Shown: one piece after another, positions 35,893 through 46,249 of the stretch
Numbering within the stretch: position 1 is the stretch's first letter
Layout of the letters: the number at the start of each line of letters is the position of its first letter
Source: Kryptolebias marmoratus
Lineage: Eukaryota > Chordata > Actinopteri > Cyprinodontiformes > Rivulidae
Length of the DNA stretch: 64,000 nucleotides
Reading direction: 5' to 3'
Assembly (NCBI RefSeq): GCF_001649575.2
Contig: NC_051449.1
Span: 19,545,542-19,609,541, forward strand
Notes under the pieces: generated by a model
The model's database searches: none
The model's input: only the letters and a program-made list of their open reading frames with translations
Told to the model about the DNA's origin: nothing
Made by a program: the position numbers and the translations under genes

Positions 35893-35899
35893 GTACTAT

Positions 35900-36180
35900 G
35901 AATCCTTGTTTCTGACACATTTTGGTTGCCCCAACCCATCCTGTTCCTCGCACTCGTAGTGGAGCGTCTGAATCATTCAGGTTCGCTCAATGCACCACTA
36001 TCTGAGCAATCTTCCTGTTTTGTCCAGCTGAGGGAGGCAGCATCACCTCTGACCTGCTTCCGCCAGGGGCCACATCTTCATTAGTGAATAGACTAAACGT
36101 CATACGGCCATTAGCAAGATAAGAACTAAGGCTTGATTTTAAAAGCTCATTAAAACAGCTTGGAGAAAAGATTTAGGCCA
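35900..36180. promoter_or_regulatory. Candidate conserved non-coding block
   Basis: Non-repetitive sequence including CTTCATTAGTGAATAGACTA, CGGCCATTAGCAAGATAAG and GCTCATTAAAACAGC, i.e. several TAAT-type cores and a GATAAG. Function inferred. Confidence 0.3.
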
Positions 36181-36189
36181 CTCTAGCAA

Positions 36190-37015
36190 TTTGTGTTTCT
36201 TGTGCTGAAAAACATGACTTTCACATCACTTTGAATCCTGTTTCTTAGATGATCTTAGGAAAATCTTAACAGAGTTCACACCGAGGAGTTTTAACAAAAG
36301 AAGGAAAGAAGCAAAAATTGTGATAGAGCACAGGTCTTAAATGAAAATAAAACACAATTTCATGACAAATTAGAATTTTGAAAAAGTTTAAAAAATGGCT
36401 AAAGCTCAAGAATGTTGTTCCAGATTCTGCTCTGTTCGATTAAAAAAATAAATTCCCAACCACTTTGAGCATTTTACAGCAAATGCAAAAGGAAGAAAGG
36501 CAATTTATCGTTAATTGGATAAGCTATATCTCCCATGTATTTGATTTGCTGTCATGAGCTAAATTAAGTGTCTAGATTCCACTGGGAGGCCCAACAAAGA
36601 GCCCTTATTGGAGAAGTTAATGCTCTCTAGTGTTTTGTTGAGCTCCATCTTAAGCCTTGCCTCTCACGCTGCGCTGCAAAGAACTGTCTTGGGATGACAG
36701 CTGAACATTGTACAGTATGTGTGTGGATTTGTGTGCATGTGTGTGTGTGTGTGCACGTGTCCTACAACCAAGGCAGTGAGTGGAGCTTAGGATCTGTTGC
36801 AAAACATCCTGAGTAAGAAGATTATAAGAAACGGTTTGGCCGACCGGCTGAAGTAGCCGTGAACTTTGGCGCCAGAGTGAGAATACTAACAACTATCTAA
36901 CATCGTTTTTTGCTGCAGATCCACCGTTCCACAAGATACTGTAAGCCTGAACTCAGTGAAGAACCTGTACTGAGGGTGAGAGTGTTATCTCACCAGCATC
37001 CTGCTTTACAACTGT
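36190..37015. other. No gene recognised
   Basis: AT-rich DNA with a short interrupted GT tract at 36717-36755. Confidence 0.5.
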
Positions 37016-37019
37016 CAGC

Positions 37020-37275
37020 TGTTTGCTTACATAAATCTTTTCTGTTGCACTGCAGCGGTCTAACGCATCTCATATGAAGGCCTGTTTATATGAGCATTCA
37101 TGCAGAAAACACAGTGCATCTTGGGAGACATATGGCCCGGTAATGAACTTTGCTGCTGAAGTGATAATATTGGCTCATATTCAGTTTTACCAGAATATGG
37201 AGGGGTGGGTTTTTTTGGAAGTTACATGGAAACAACATAGACGAAATACAGGCAAACTCTCAGAGAAGGAAATCT
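37020..37275 (+). repeat. Direct repeat D, left unit
   Basis: Shares GAGCATTCATGCAGAAAACA, GACATATGGCCCGGTAATGA, ATATTGGCTCATATTCAGTT and a GGGTGGGTTTT stretch with 37855-38115, in the same order and orientation, about 835 bp apart. Confidence 0.85.
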
Positions 37276-37294
37276 GCATGCCAACGTTTTAACT

Positions 37295-37560
37295 ATAGCA
37301 ATCTGTTAGCCCTCAGAGTATGTGTTGAGGATGACCCTCAGCTACTACCACACCAAATCTTAGCTCAATATCTAAAAAAAGACTGAGTTGTGGCCATTTT
37401 TATGTTTGGTCAGCTAGCTGTGGTGGCCACATTGAATCAGGTTGACTCCAAAAGTTATTAAGCTGAATTTCATTAAAGTCTGTCCAATGAGATATTTTGC
37501 TAACAGGCAGACACAGGCAATTACAAGATCACCTGCCTTTCGTGGCAGTGGCAGATAATA
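37295..37560 (+). repeat. Family A repeat, copy 7
   Basis: Nearly full copy: GATGACCCTCAGCTACTACC, TAGCTCAATATC, GGTGGCCACATTGAATCAGG, TTTCATTAAAGTCTGTCC, GAGATATTTTGCTAACAGGC and the terminal stem region GATCACCTGCC ... GGCAGATAATA. It lies between the two units of direct repeat D. Confidence 0.9.
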
Positions 37561-37854
37561 GTGACAATATCTGTAAATATGGAGATGAATATGCTTCTTA
37601 TTGATCAGTGACTTATATGCTATATCAAGATTTAACTGCACTTTTAGGAACACTTAATACACTTCTTGTAATTTTTTTTGTTTGTCTGTTTTTTATGGAG
37701 TGGGAGGGGTAGCTATTATAAGCCAGACTTTTCTGAAGTGTAGGACTACCAAGGAGAGTCTATAGCAGGGCTAAGGCAGCTTCTTTTTTATGAAAGGATG
37801 GGTACAAAGTGACCAAACTGCAAAAAGTACAAAAATATTTATAGTGTGAATGAA

Positions 37855-38115
37855 CCCGAAGGCACAACTGCTAGCTGTTTGGTTACATATATTGTTGCTC
37901 TGCAGCAGTCCAACTTATTTATATGTAGGCCAGTTTTACATGAGCATTCAAGCAGAAAACACAGTACATCTTGGCAGACATATGGCCCAGTAATGAACTT
38001 ATTTGCTGAACTGGTAATATTGGCTTATTGTCAGTTTCCCCAGAGTTATGGGGGGTGGGTGGGTTTTAGTTATAACATGTTACAGCATAAGATAAATATA
38101 GACAAAAGACTCATG
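37855..38115 (+). repeat. Direct repeat D, right unit
   Basis: Partner of 37020-37275, with GAGCATTCAAGCAGAAAACA, GACATATGGCCCAGTAATGA and AATATTGGCTTATTGTCAGT. Confidence 0.85.
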
Positions 38116-39157
38116 ACAGTATGAAGATTATGGAAATGGTTGTGACAAAAATCTCACAACAAATGTAATTCTTTCCAAAAAATAAAGCAGCTCAATCTTC
38201 ACATCTAGGCTAAATAATAGCACTTGTGTAATATAATATAACAATATTTAAACATTATTGAGTGTGAAAAGTTTTAGTCTTGGTTATCCCGGAATAAAAG
38301 CGGATTATGAGCTCCGATCAAAGCATCTTTCAGCTGGAAAATCCCCAAACTGGCGCAGCTGGCCGAAGTGAAGCATTTCAGACGCTTCCCACGCCGAGAG
38401 ATCCCGCGACTAACTGGATCGTTTCCGTCCACACACTGAGCTGTCAACTTTCGGTTCCGACCAGCGGACTGGGTGAAAGACCCGCGCGCTGGTTTGAAGC
38501 AGATCTTTAAGGGTCTGAGCGGCCCTGACGCGCCACGCCGCGCCGCGCCGCGCTCTGCGCTCCCATCCAAGCCTCCATCCACAGGTCGTCATTGCCCGGT
38601 GCAGTAACCCCTTCCTCACAAAAAATCAATACATTTACCAACGCGTGCGTCATCGTGCACCCATTCACCGAGCTCGGGAGCGCGTGAACACGCAGTTCTT
38701 TGAAGATGACTTACTGCTGTTGCAGCCGAATGTGTGTTCATTTAAATATTTGGAGAGGGAGGGAGGGGGGAGCGAGCTGCAAACAGTTTTCAGCCTTTTT
38801 TCTGTGCCTTTAGAAGACGTCGTGTTGCCTGAAGCCACGCGACTCCAGTGTTTGGCTCGTGCATTAAAATCATAAAACGCCTCATTTGTGCGCAATCCAA
38901 TCTGGGACAGGAGGTTGTTTGACCGGCGTTTGCAGGATGCTCGAACCCAGCTAAAAGCACCACCGACAAAACCCAGCTTCATCTCTGAGCACAAATGCCT
39001 CCTCTGACTCAGACTGTCCCTGTCTCGGTCCCCCACCGCCCCAGCGGACCGGTCCGCAGCCCGTCTCCATCCACCAACACGGACGTGTGGCCGGGCTCTG
39101 CCTCTCGTCCTCAAACAGCTCCTTAGTTTCACACTTTTAAAAAGACATGTCACTTAC

Positions 39158-39450
39158 CTTTTCTCAGCCGGATGCTGGGGGGAAGTGTCCCATTTATGCT
39201 TTTTTTAAAATCCACATCTGTGTCCCCTTTCATTTGTGCGCTCTATTTGTCCCCCAAATGAAGGAGGGAGAGGGAGGAAAGGGAGAGACACGGGGTGGGG
39301 GGGAAGAAAGCGTGTCTAAGAAAATCCATTTCTTAATTCCATTTTGCCGTGCACAAGGTGAAATCAAATTGTCTTTGCTTTGGAAATGTTCACAGTGGTT
39401 CTAAAATCCCGCAAAAAGCTGGATCTTCTGGTTTATTTCTTTTCCCCCTA
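39158..39450 (-). other. Candidate non-coding first exon of the minus-strand gene
   Basis: On the minus strand the interval ends CTGAGAAAAG|GTAAGTG, a perfect match to the donor consensus, with the exon boundary at 39158. The sequence before it is leader-like: polypyrimidine-rich, with no long frame open through the donor. Promoter-type motifs lie just upstream (X-box 39481-39493, CCAAT 39537-39541, GC box 39615-39622). The start site is not visible, so the outer edge is approximate. The exon could join the start-codon exon at 11705-11636; this is inference. Confidence 0.4.
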
Positions 39451-39480
39451 TATCTTCTTCTTCTTCTCTCCGGCTCTGAA

Positions 39481-39493
39481 GTTGCCTGGTTAC
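39481..39493 (-). promoter_or_regulatory. X-box (RFX) promoter motif
   Basis: GTTGCCTGGTTAC is two RFX half sites with a one-base spacer; on the minus strand it reads GTAACCAGGCAAC. It lies about 45 bases from a CCAAT box in the CpG-rich block. RFX sites in promoters are associated with ciliary and neuronal genes in vertebrates. Confidence 0.6.
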
Positions 39494-39536
39494 CCCTGTT
39501 TCTCATTCAGGGAGGCTGAAGCGCAGCATACAGCGG

Positions 39537-39541
39537 CCAAT
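39537..39541 (+). promoter_or_regulatory. CCAAT box
   Basis: GGCCAATCATAGCGGC in the CpG-rich block; the minus strand reads ATTGGCC. CCAAT boxes act in either orientation. Confidence 0.5.
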
Positions 39542-39614
39542 CATAGCGGCAGCCCGAGAGGTTAACTGTTTCTTGGCTTCACTATTCCACTTTCAGGCAG
39601 AAAATGAGGAGAGT

Positions 39615-39622
39615 GGGCGGGG
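39615..39622 (+). promoter_or_regulatory. GC box
   Basis: GGGCGGGG, an Sp/KLF-type site, about 75 bases upstream of the CCAAT box for a minus-strand transcript. Confidence 0.5.
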
Positions 39623-39716
39623 AAATCTGGGCCCCCGGTGACGAGAAAGGAAAAATTAAAATGCACAGAGAATAATGTAGAGAGAGGGGATCCGTTAGAG
39701 GGAGGATATGTGGAAA

Positions 39717-40208
39717 GGGGGGGGGGGGGGGNNNNNNNNNNNNNNNNNNNNNNNNNNNNNNNNNNNNNNNNNNNNNNNNNNNNNNNNNNNNNNNNNNNNN
39801 NNNNNNNNNNNNNNNNNNNNNNNNNNNNNNNNNNNNNNNNNNNNNNNNNNNNNNNNNNNNNNNNNNNNNNNNNNNNNNNNNNNNNNNNNNNNNNNNNNNN
39901 NNNNNNNNNNNNNNNNNNNNNNNNNNNNNNNNNNNNNNNNNNNNNNNNNNNNNNNNNNNNNNNNNNNNNNNNNNNNNNNNNNNNNNNNNNNNNNNNNNNN
40001 NNNNNNNNNNNNNNNNNNNNNNNNNNNNNNNNNNNNNNNNNNNNNNNNNNNNNNNNNNNNNNNNNNNNNNNNNNNNNNNNNNNNNNNNNNNNNNNNNNNN
40101 NNNNNNNNNNNNNNNNNNNNNNNNNNNNNNNNNNNNNNNNNNNNNNNNNNNNNNNNNNNNNNNNNNNNNNNNNNNNNNNNNNNNNNNNNNGGGGGGGGGG
40201 GGGGGGGG
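39717..40208. other. Assembly gap bounded by poly-G
   Basis: Bases 39732-40190 are N (459). The gap is bordered by 15 G on the left and 18 G on the right, so it probably hides a long G-rich or homopolymer tract. Open frames across it are artefacts. It sits immediately upstream of the proposed minus-strand promoter. Confidence 0.98.
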
Positions 40209-40209
40209 T

Positions 40210-41790
40210 TATTGAGCACCAACCTTCATGGTCTGCTCACTGAGGGAGTATTGTGTGTGTGTGTGAGGGGGGTCTACATCCAGGTCAAGCCCTCCAACAT
40301 TTCAGAATGTCTGCTGGCTGCAGACCGGCGCCCACTGGTTGCCATGCAGAGCTGCTGGTGCATTACGAGGGAACAGTCGGGGGTCCCAACAGCGAGAGGA
40401 CAAGAAGACAACAAAGAGTGGGGTGGGGGGTGACCCACATGTTGGGAGCGTGCACTCACAGTGGGGAACATTCCAGGACATAGATCATTTATGGGGATTC
40501 ACACATTTCCATTGACTTTTATGTTTCGATTACAAATACTTCTATTTCTCATTTTAGTCCTGCAACACTTGTCAAAAAAAAAGTTAGAACTGTAAATTTG
40601 TACCACTTTGTTATTTTGCTGTTTCTTCTCTGTGGCACTGAGGAAGCCCTTCTTCACAAGGAAACCAATACTTTTCTATGCCATCACAAAAATCACAAAC
40701 CCTTGTTGATAATGGTCTGGATGCTCCTTTTAGTCTTTGGTGCAGAGCACAAAAATTAAACACTAATTTCTTGACCACAGTCTACATAAACAACAGTAAC
40801 ACAAGGCTCCTTTGTTGCACATTAAGGTTTGAAGAAATGCTCCATACTGAAGTGCTTAAAAAAAGATTTGACAGAAAAAAAAATACCTTAAAAAAGTTAA
40901 GCAGCCAAGCGGAGTGGTGGAAATGAAATAAAACTGCAAACGCTGAAAGGTCAAATGACTGTACTGCAGGGATTACATATCAGATCTAACTGGTAACAGT
41001 GATGGCAGTACGGTCACACTGCTGGTCCCAGGTCAGCAGGATGTGGCATTGCCTTGAACCTGGATGCAAGAGGCAATTCAGTACAGATTGGAATTTTGGA
41101 GATCCTTTTCTGCAGCAAATCAGCCCACAATTGTTGTTACTTGAGATCTGGCAGACTGGCACTGGGTCATAGATGATGTCCAAGCTGATCCCGGACATGT
41201 TTGATTGAGCAAAAAAAAAAAAAATCGAGGGATCCTGCTGACCCCAGGAGGACCTTGGTGTGATGCAGAAAGTTCATAAACACACAAAAGGGTGTTGTCT
41301 CAGGAGGCGTAAGACATGAAGACGTAGGATGCTGCTGATGTATATGTGACCTGCACTGGCAAAATTAGTCACAATCAGGAATTTTTCAATATCGAGTTAT
41401 TGTTTTCAATTTCTCCACCTCAAAAGCATCAAAATCATATGCAGTTTGTTGAGTTTTGGCGATTTATAACCTGGCCTGGCAGCAAGCTAGTTTTGTTTAC
41501 GAGAGCGCCCGTTTGGAAACCTGATTTTTTTTTGGTCTGAAAGGATGTCACTGAGATGTCCAGCCCTACATTTAAAAAAAGTGGTATTCCCAAGCTTCAC
41601 ATTAAAGCCAAACATTACACAAAGGGATTTCTCAGTGCTACAGCAGCAGGCAGAAAAAAAATTGATCACTTTCAAAGGAAATGAAAAGAATTGCAATTAA
41701 AAAGATTACTTCTAACACATACTTGTTAGAAAACTTCTTTTTAAAGGTACATTATATGCAATTTTAGTTTTTTNGGGTTGCTAGATAGTA
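40210..41790. other. No gene recognised
   Basis: Mixed sequence. The stretch 40960-41210 has regular composition (GATGGCAGTACGGTCACACT, GCATTGCCTTGAACCTGGAT) suggestive of an unidentified repeat or old coding remnant on the minus strand. A single N lies at 41774. Confidence 0.4.
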
Positions 41791-41792
41791 TC

Positions 41793-42118
41793 TCCATCTG
41801 CCCATCCATTTTCTTTACCTGCTTTTCCAGATGGTGCTTAACTCCAGCATTCACTGTGTGAGAGGCGGGATACACCCTAAACAAGTCCATCACAGAGACA
41901 AATAAGAACTCCATTCACACTCTCACCTAGGGACAATTTTAGAGATACCAATTAACCTAATATGCATGTTTTTGGTCTGTAGGAGGAAACTGGAGTCCCT
42001 GGAGAAAACCCACGTATGTAAGGGGAGAGCACGTGAACTCTACACAGAAAAGCTAGGAGGCATACCTACAACCTTTTTGCTTTGAGGCGACAGCACAAAC
42101 CACTATTCCGCTGTGCCA
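41793..42118 (-). repeat. Family B repeat, nearly full copy (reverse)
   Basis: From CCATCCATTTTCTTTACCTG through CATTCACACTCTCACCTAGG, CCAATTAACCTAATATGCAT, AGGAAACTGGAGTCCC and ATTCCGCTGTGCCAC, this is the complete reverse complement of the family outline split at 4825-5860. Confidence 0.92.
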
Positions 42119-42124
42119 CACTTT

Positions 42125-43140
42125 CACAAATATAAATTAAATCAATGTTTTCAAGTTTTTTGCCCCGCAACCTGTTCGAATTCCAACTCATTTTGCCAGC
42201 ATGGGTCCCATATAGCTCTGTGCCATCAGGGTCTTTAGAATAATAACAGAGAAGACTTGAACTCATGCCCTATGGCTTCCTACATCATGGTGCCAGAAGT
42301 GATGCTGGTGTGTCTCTCCACATCATTAGTAATCTCACCTTGGCATTGCTGTAAGCATGAATGATGGTCATACCATCACCGTTCTAAAGCAGCCATCTCT
42401 GCTCTGGTGTTAATGACAGCCTGTGTACTGCACAATAAACCCGTAATCTATCTGATACCAGTCAAGACAAGGTTGTAAAGTTGCTGGACTGCCATGAAAA
42501 AAATGTGATATGTGTTTCATAGGGGGAAAAAAAAACAAAAACAGAATTGGGTCACATTTGCCTGCAGTGTGAACGTAGCCTTAGATGTGTACCAGGTCTT
42601 TGTAAAATAATTCATTTACATGCCTGTTGACGGTCTTCATGTGGACCAAAATATGTACAAATTAGAATATTCCTTCTAAGTGCTGAACTTTTTTTTGTTA
42701 GTGAATGTCTAAATCCTTGTCTATATTATTCTTTCACCTATTGATGAATGAATGGTAGAGTGCTGTCCTGAGGTAATGGACATCACTCAGGTTCGCTACC
42801 TTGAGCTAAACTGTATTTTTCCAGAGGGGGGAATATGCATTCACATTTCTGGCCTTTTTTCTTTGACAAGCATTATTCTTTAAAAAGAAAAAACTAAAAT
42901 AATATTATTAACAATAAATAATCATTTTCTCACACATTTGTTGACAAACAGAAATCCTCTGCTTATATTAGCTCTTCAAACACTCAACCTTCTATTCTAT
43001 TCTCTGCTTTATTTTCCAAATCATCACTACAGTAGATTAAGTTCTATTTTGCTTATGTATTTTGCACTAATTCCCAAGAAATTGTATCTCAGGACACTAC
43101 ATAGAAAGTTAATAAGTTCAATGGAAATCAAATTAATTAC
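42125..43140. other. No gene recognised
   Basis: AT-rich intervening DNA. Confidence 0.5.
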
Positions 43141-43147
43141 TGTCCAC

Positions 43148-43222
43148 TTCAACTAATACAATTTAATTCACTTCAGTTCAATACAATTTAATTCAATCCA
43201 AGTGTAATCTAATTCAATTTTA
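43148..43222. repeat. Degenerate TTCAATTCAATT-type simple repeat
   Basis: Recurring CAATTTAATTCA words. Similar tracts commonly accompany fish LINE/SINE remnants, but no such element is recognisable next to it. Confidence 0.6.
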
Positions 43223-43663
43223 TAATCAGATTTAGTTTAAAAAAACACCAGTTCATAAAAAGTTATACATGCCAGCGAAACCAGCTTTGAAGCTCATCTA
43301 CAAATCAGAACAATTTGGGTTGGCCCACAAGCCACTGTGTAGAAGTCTTTAGTCATTCTTAATTTCTTTTTGTTTTCAAGAAGCTTTACTTTCTTGTAAT
43401 CTTCTAAATTGTTATTGATAATTTTATTTTCAGGTCTTCTGAATGTCTTTTAAAGTTTTTCTTTCTCATTCTGTCTGTCCGCTTCTTAATCATTTTCAGA
43501 GAAATGTTTCTTCTTTTATTCATGTGTCCTTTCAAAAAGGTTCCCACACTCAGATGAACCAGTGTTGTGTTGATACTCAACAAACAACTTAGCAAAATAA
43601 TAATTTTGCTAAAAAAGATTGCATTTTTAGCAAAGACTAAAGATTGCTTATTTGGTCGAGCAG

Positions 43664-43665
<2 letters not shown>

Positions 43666-43732
<67 letters not shown>
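43666..43732. repeat. Compound (CT)n(AT)n microsatellite
   Basis: About 19 CT units to 43702, followed directly by 15 AT units to 43732. The plus-strand open frame 43567-43761 is its translation. Confidence 0.98.
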
Positions 43733-43735
<3 letters not shown>

Positions 43736-44164
43736 AAGCTACCAATGATAACACTGTTTGACAGACATAAAACAAAAATATATTGTAAATAAACTGATTC
43801 CAAAGAGTAGATTATCAGCTGAAGGTTGGTGCATCCCTCAGGTCTTGTCTCAAGTGTCTGCTGGATTTATTTATTTTTTCTCAAAGACTTCTAGATATTG
43901 TTCATCTGCTTTATATATTTTTTCAGCCCTGAAACAACAGGTTTTTTTTTCTTGCATGTGGCCATTTTAAACATTTTTAAAGCTCATTCAACACAAAATA
44001 GTGTCATAGTCAGGTAGCACTGGACTGAAAATGAGTGGAAAAAACAGCCAAAGGCTAAAAAAAACTTTCAAAGATATTCGGAAACCTCAAAGGGCTGTTG
44101 ATCAAAACCACTTTAAATGATTACAAGGAAGTCTGCTGCTTAGAGGCAGACTATAAAGAAGTTA

Positions 44165-44500
44165 GGTATAACCTTGCACAGTGAATGCAAGTGCTCTGAA
44201 TATGTGAAGGGGATGGCTCTCAGCTACTACCACCCCAATTTTAAGCTCAATGGGAAATTGACTGAATTATAGGCATTTTTGTGTTACCTTAATGGTAATG
44301 AACTGTGGCAGCCTATATGAATTGTGTTGATCAGTTTTAGATGTACAGTAGTTCATCCAACGATTACTTTCTAGGAACTCATCCAGTGATTCATGAAATA
44401 TTTTGGTAATGGTCATAGACAGACAAATACACACTCAGACACAGGTAGTTACAGTACATGACTGCCCCCCTTTTTGTGGCAGCAGGTGATAAAGATCACA
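44165..44500 (+). repeat. Family A repeat, copy 8
   Basis: Contains GGCTCTCAGCTACTACCACC, TTAAGCTCAAT, CCAACGATTACTTTCTAGGA, TTCATGAAATATTTTGGTAA and a degraded terminal stem. Confidence 0.85.
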
Positions 44501-44921
44501 GAAAAAGTAGATGCTTAAAAGTTAGGAGTGGTTAAACATGTTTACTTTCAGTCAGATACTGTACTTCAAGTTTTGACTCAAAATAAAATCCTAAGATCTG
44601 AAAAGATATTTTATTTTTAAAAATCATTTAGTAGTTTAGCAGCATTGCTGTTGTATTGCTAGTATCCCGCCGCCCCCCAGATTACATGTAAAAACAACAG
44701 TGCTGGGGTCCTCTCCACCCAATGGGAGCAGAATGTGTGTGTGCAGGTCCACAGTTGTGAATGCAGCTCACACACTGTCAGACGCACGAACACACACACA
44801 GACAAACACTTAGCGGGCTGACTGACGTGCAGCTCTTGGCTTGAGCACAGCTTAATCCCGCTGGTTTCACAGATGGACCCAGTCTTCTTCTTTTTGTCTG
44901 GGTGTCACCAGCAACAGCAAT

Positions 44922-44922
<1 letters not shown>
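44501..44922. other. No gene recognised
   Basis: AT-rich to mixed sequence leading into a microsatellite; no exon. Confidence 0.5.

Positions 44923-44971
<49 letters not shown>
44923..44971. repeat. (CA)24 microsatellite
   Basis: Uninterrupted CA tract. Minus-strand frames rich in V and C (44778-45147) are its translations. Confidence 0.98.
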
Positions 44972-44972
<1 letters not shown>

Positions 44973-45379
44973 ATAAACACACATAAACCATAAAGTCCCG
45001 TGTACTTTTGTTTACGGGGGATGGTTGCTGCTGTGTGGGTTCTAATCCCCTCTGAAGCCCTCCCTCTTTATCGTGGCCACCCCTGCGACCGTAAACACAC
45101 ACAAACACACGTATACAGATGTACGCGGGCATCGACACATTGGTCATTAAAAAAAAAACAAAGGAGGTCAGTGTCAGCAGCGAAAACCAGGCAGCTGTGC
45201 CCTGTGAGGCGAGAGTTAATCCTCGTTTTCAAGGCCTGGAGACAAAGAGAAGACTGAAATGTTTCAAGACTCACACAAGGACAAATGGACCACCTTTTCA
45301 TTTATACAGATTGTTTGTTGTTGCTCCATCCCTCAACTTTCTCGGAGGTCACTGCTGTGTGTTTTTAACAGAAATCAAA

Positions 45380-46240
45380 AAGTAAAATATAAGCCTTTCC
45401 TGCCTGCTCCTCCTTAATTATCTTCCAGTTCTGCAAAAGCTTTGATTTCCATGTAGATGGAGCTGGGCTGATAGCAACAGGGAGCTGCCCCCTGGAGAAA
45501 ACAGGCAGAACGATAAGATAAGGCGAGCAGATCCCCGTCCACACACACACACAAAAGACACCACCCCACATGAGGATTAATCTCTATTCAGGCAAGAGAT
45601 TAGCAAAGTCAAAATTCTCATCACCGCAACCCAGAAAATGATTAGTCATTTCTCTGAGGGGAGAAGGTTAACTGATCTCCAGCCTGCAAAATCTCCGAAT
45701 GAGAGATGATCAATAACCAGCTCATGGTTGCAATGAAAGAGAAGCAGCTTTATGGTCCAAACACATTCTTTTCAAAATGAAAGAACATGCTTTCCACACA
45801 CAATGAATTCTGATTTGACAGGAGTTCTTGCTCCTCAGTGGGGTGCATAGTTTGCTAAAGACACAACAACTAATTCTGCATTCATCCAGCAATGTTCTTG
45901 ACACAAGAAAACAGTGTCAGCGAGAGCGTGTGAGGAGGAGAAAGGGCTGCTCTGTGTACTGTGTTCGGCTCACACTGACTTCTATGCTAATGGACTGCTT
46001 TAATCGAGTCTAATCATATTGTTTAAACAGGGTTTAGCATGCAGGGAGGCACGTATGGCAAAGCCTGACGTCGATAACCGATGTGTGACCTGTGACCCGC
46101 GGCTACTCCAGCTGGAGAAAAGTTACTCTCTTTTACTATGGGCTTTTTTATTTCCTGTAACGCGGCTAATCGGAGTGTACTCAGACAGCAGCAGGTCAGG
46201 AGGACACGGTAGGCAACAGAAAGCCTACCTATGTGCACAT
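45380..46240. promoter_or_regulatory. Strong candidate conserved non-coding block
   Basis: Dense non-repetitive sequence with CTCCTTAATTATCTTCCAGT, AAAGCTTTGATTTCCATG, ACGATAAGATAAGGCG (two GATA sites near 45511-45522), GAGGATTAATCTC, AATGATTAGTCATTTC and GAGATGATCAATAACC. A weaker CTCF-like match lies on the minus strand at 45484-45498. The part after 46010 contains GCCTGACGTCGATAACCG, with a CRE-like TGACGTCG. It lies 6-7 kb upstream of the proposed minus-strand promoter. No reading frame is coherent. Confidence 0.35.
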
Positions 46241-46249
46241 TGATTAAAC

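Larger units (their letters stand above)
38280..39660. promoter_or_regulatory. CpG-rich block (CpG island-like)
   Basis: CpG dinucleotides are dense, e.g. CGCCACGCCGCGCCGCGCCG at about 38529-38548 and repeated CG-rich words across 38300-39100, in contrast with the CpG-poor rest of the window. In vertebrates such blocks usually mark promoters. A 162-codon minus-strand frame (38665-39153) and others here look like GC-driven chance frames; on the favoured model they lie just inside the first intron. Confidence 0.65.

Noticed and set aside
38665..39153. 162-codon Arg/Ser-rich minus-strand frame in the CpG block
   Set aside because: GC-rich, stop-poor DNA gives long frames by chance. The perfect donor after 39158 places it inside the intron on the favoured model.
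39638..40433. Long frames on both strands across the poly-G gap
   Set aside because: They consist mainly of N-derived unknown residues and are artefacts.
40986..41198. Minus-strand frame with regular composition
   Set aside because: It might be an old repeat-encoded remnant, but I cannot assign it to any family, and the frame is interrupted on both sides.
44778..45147. Cys/Val-rich minus-strand frames
   Set aside because: Direct translations of the (CA)n microsatellite.
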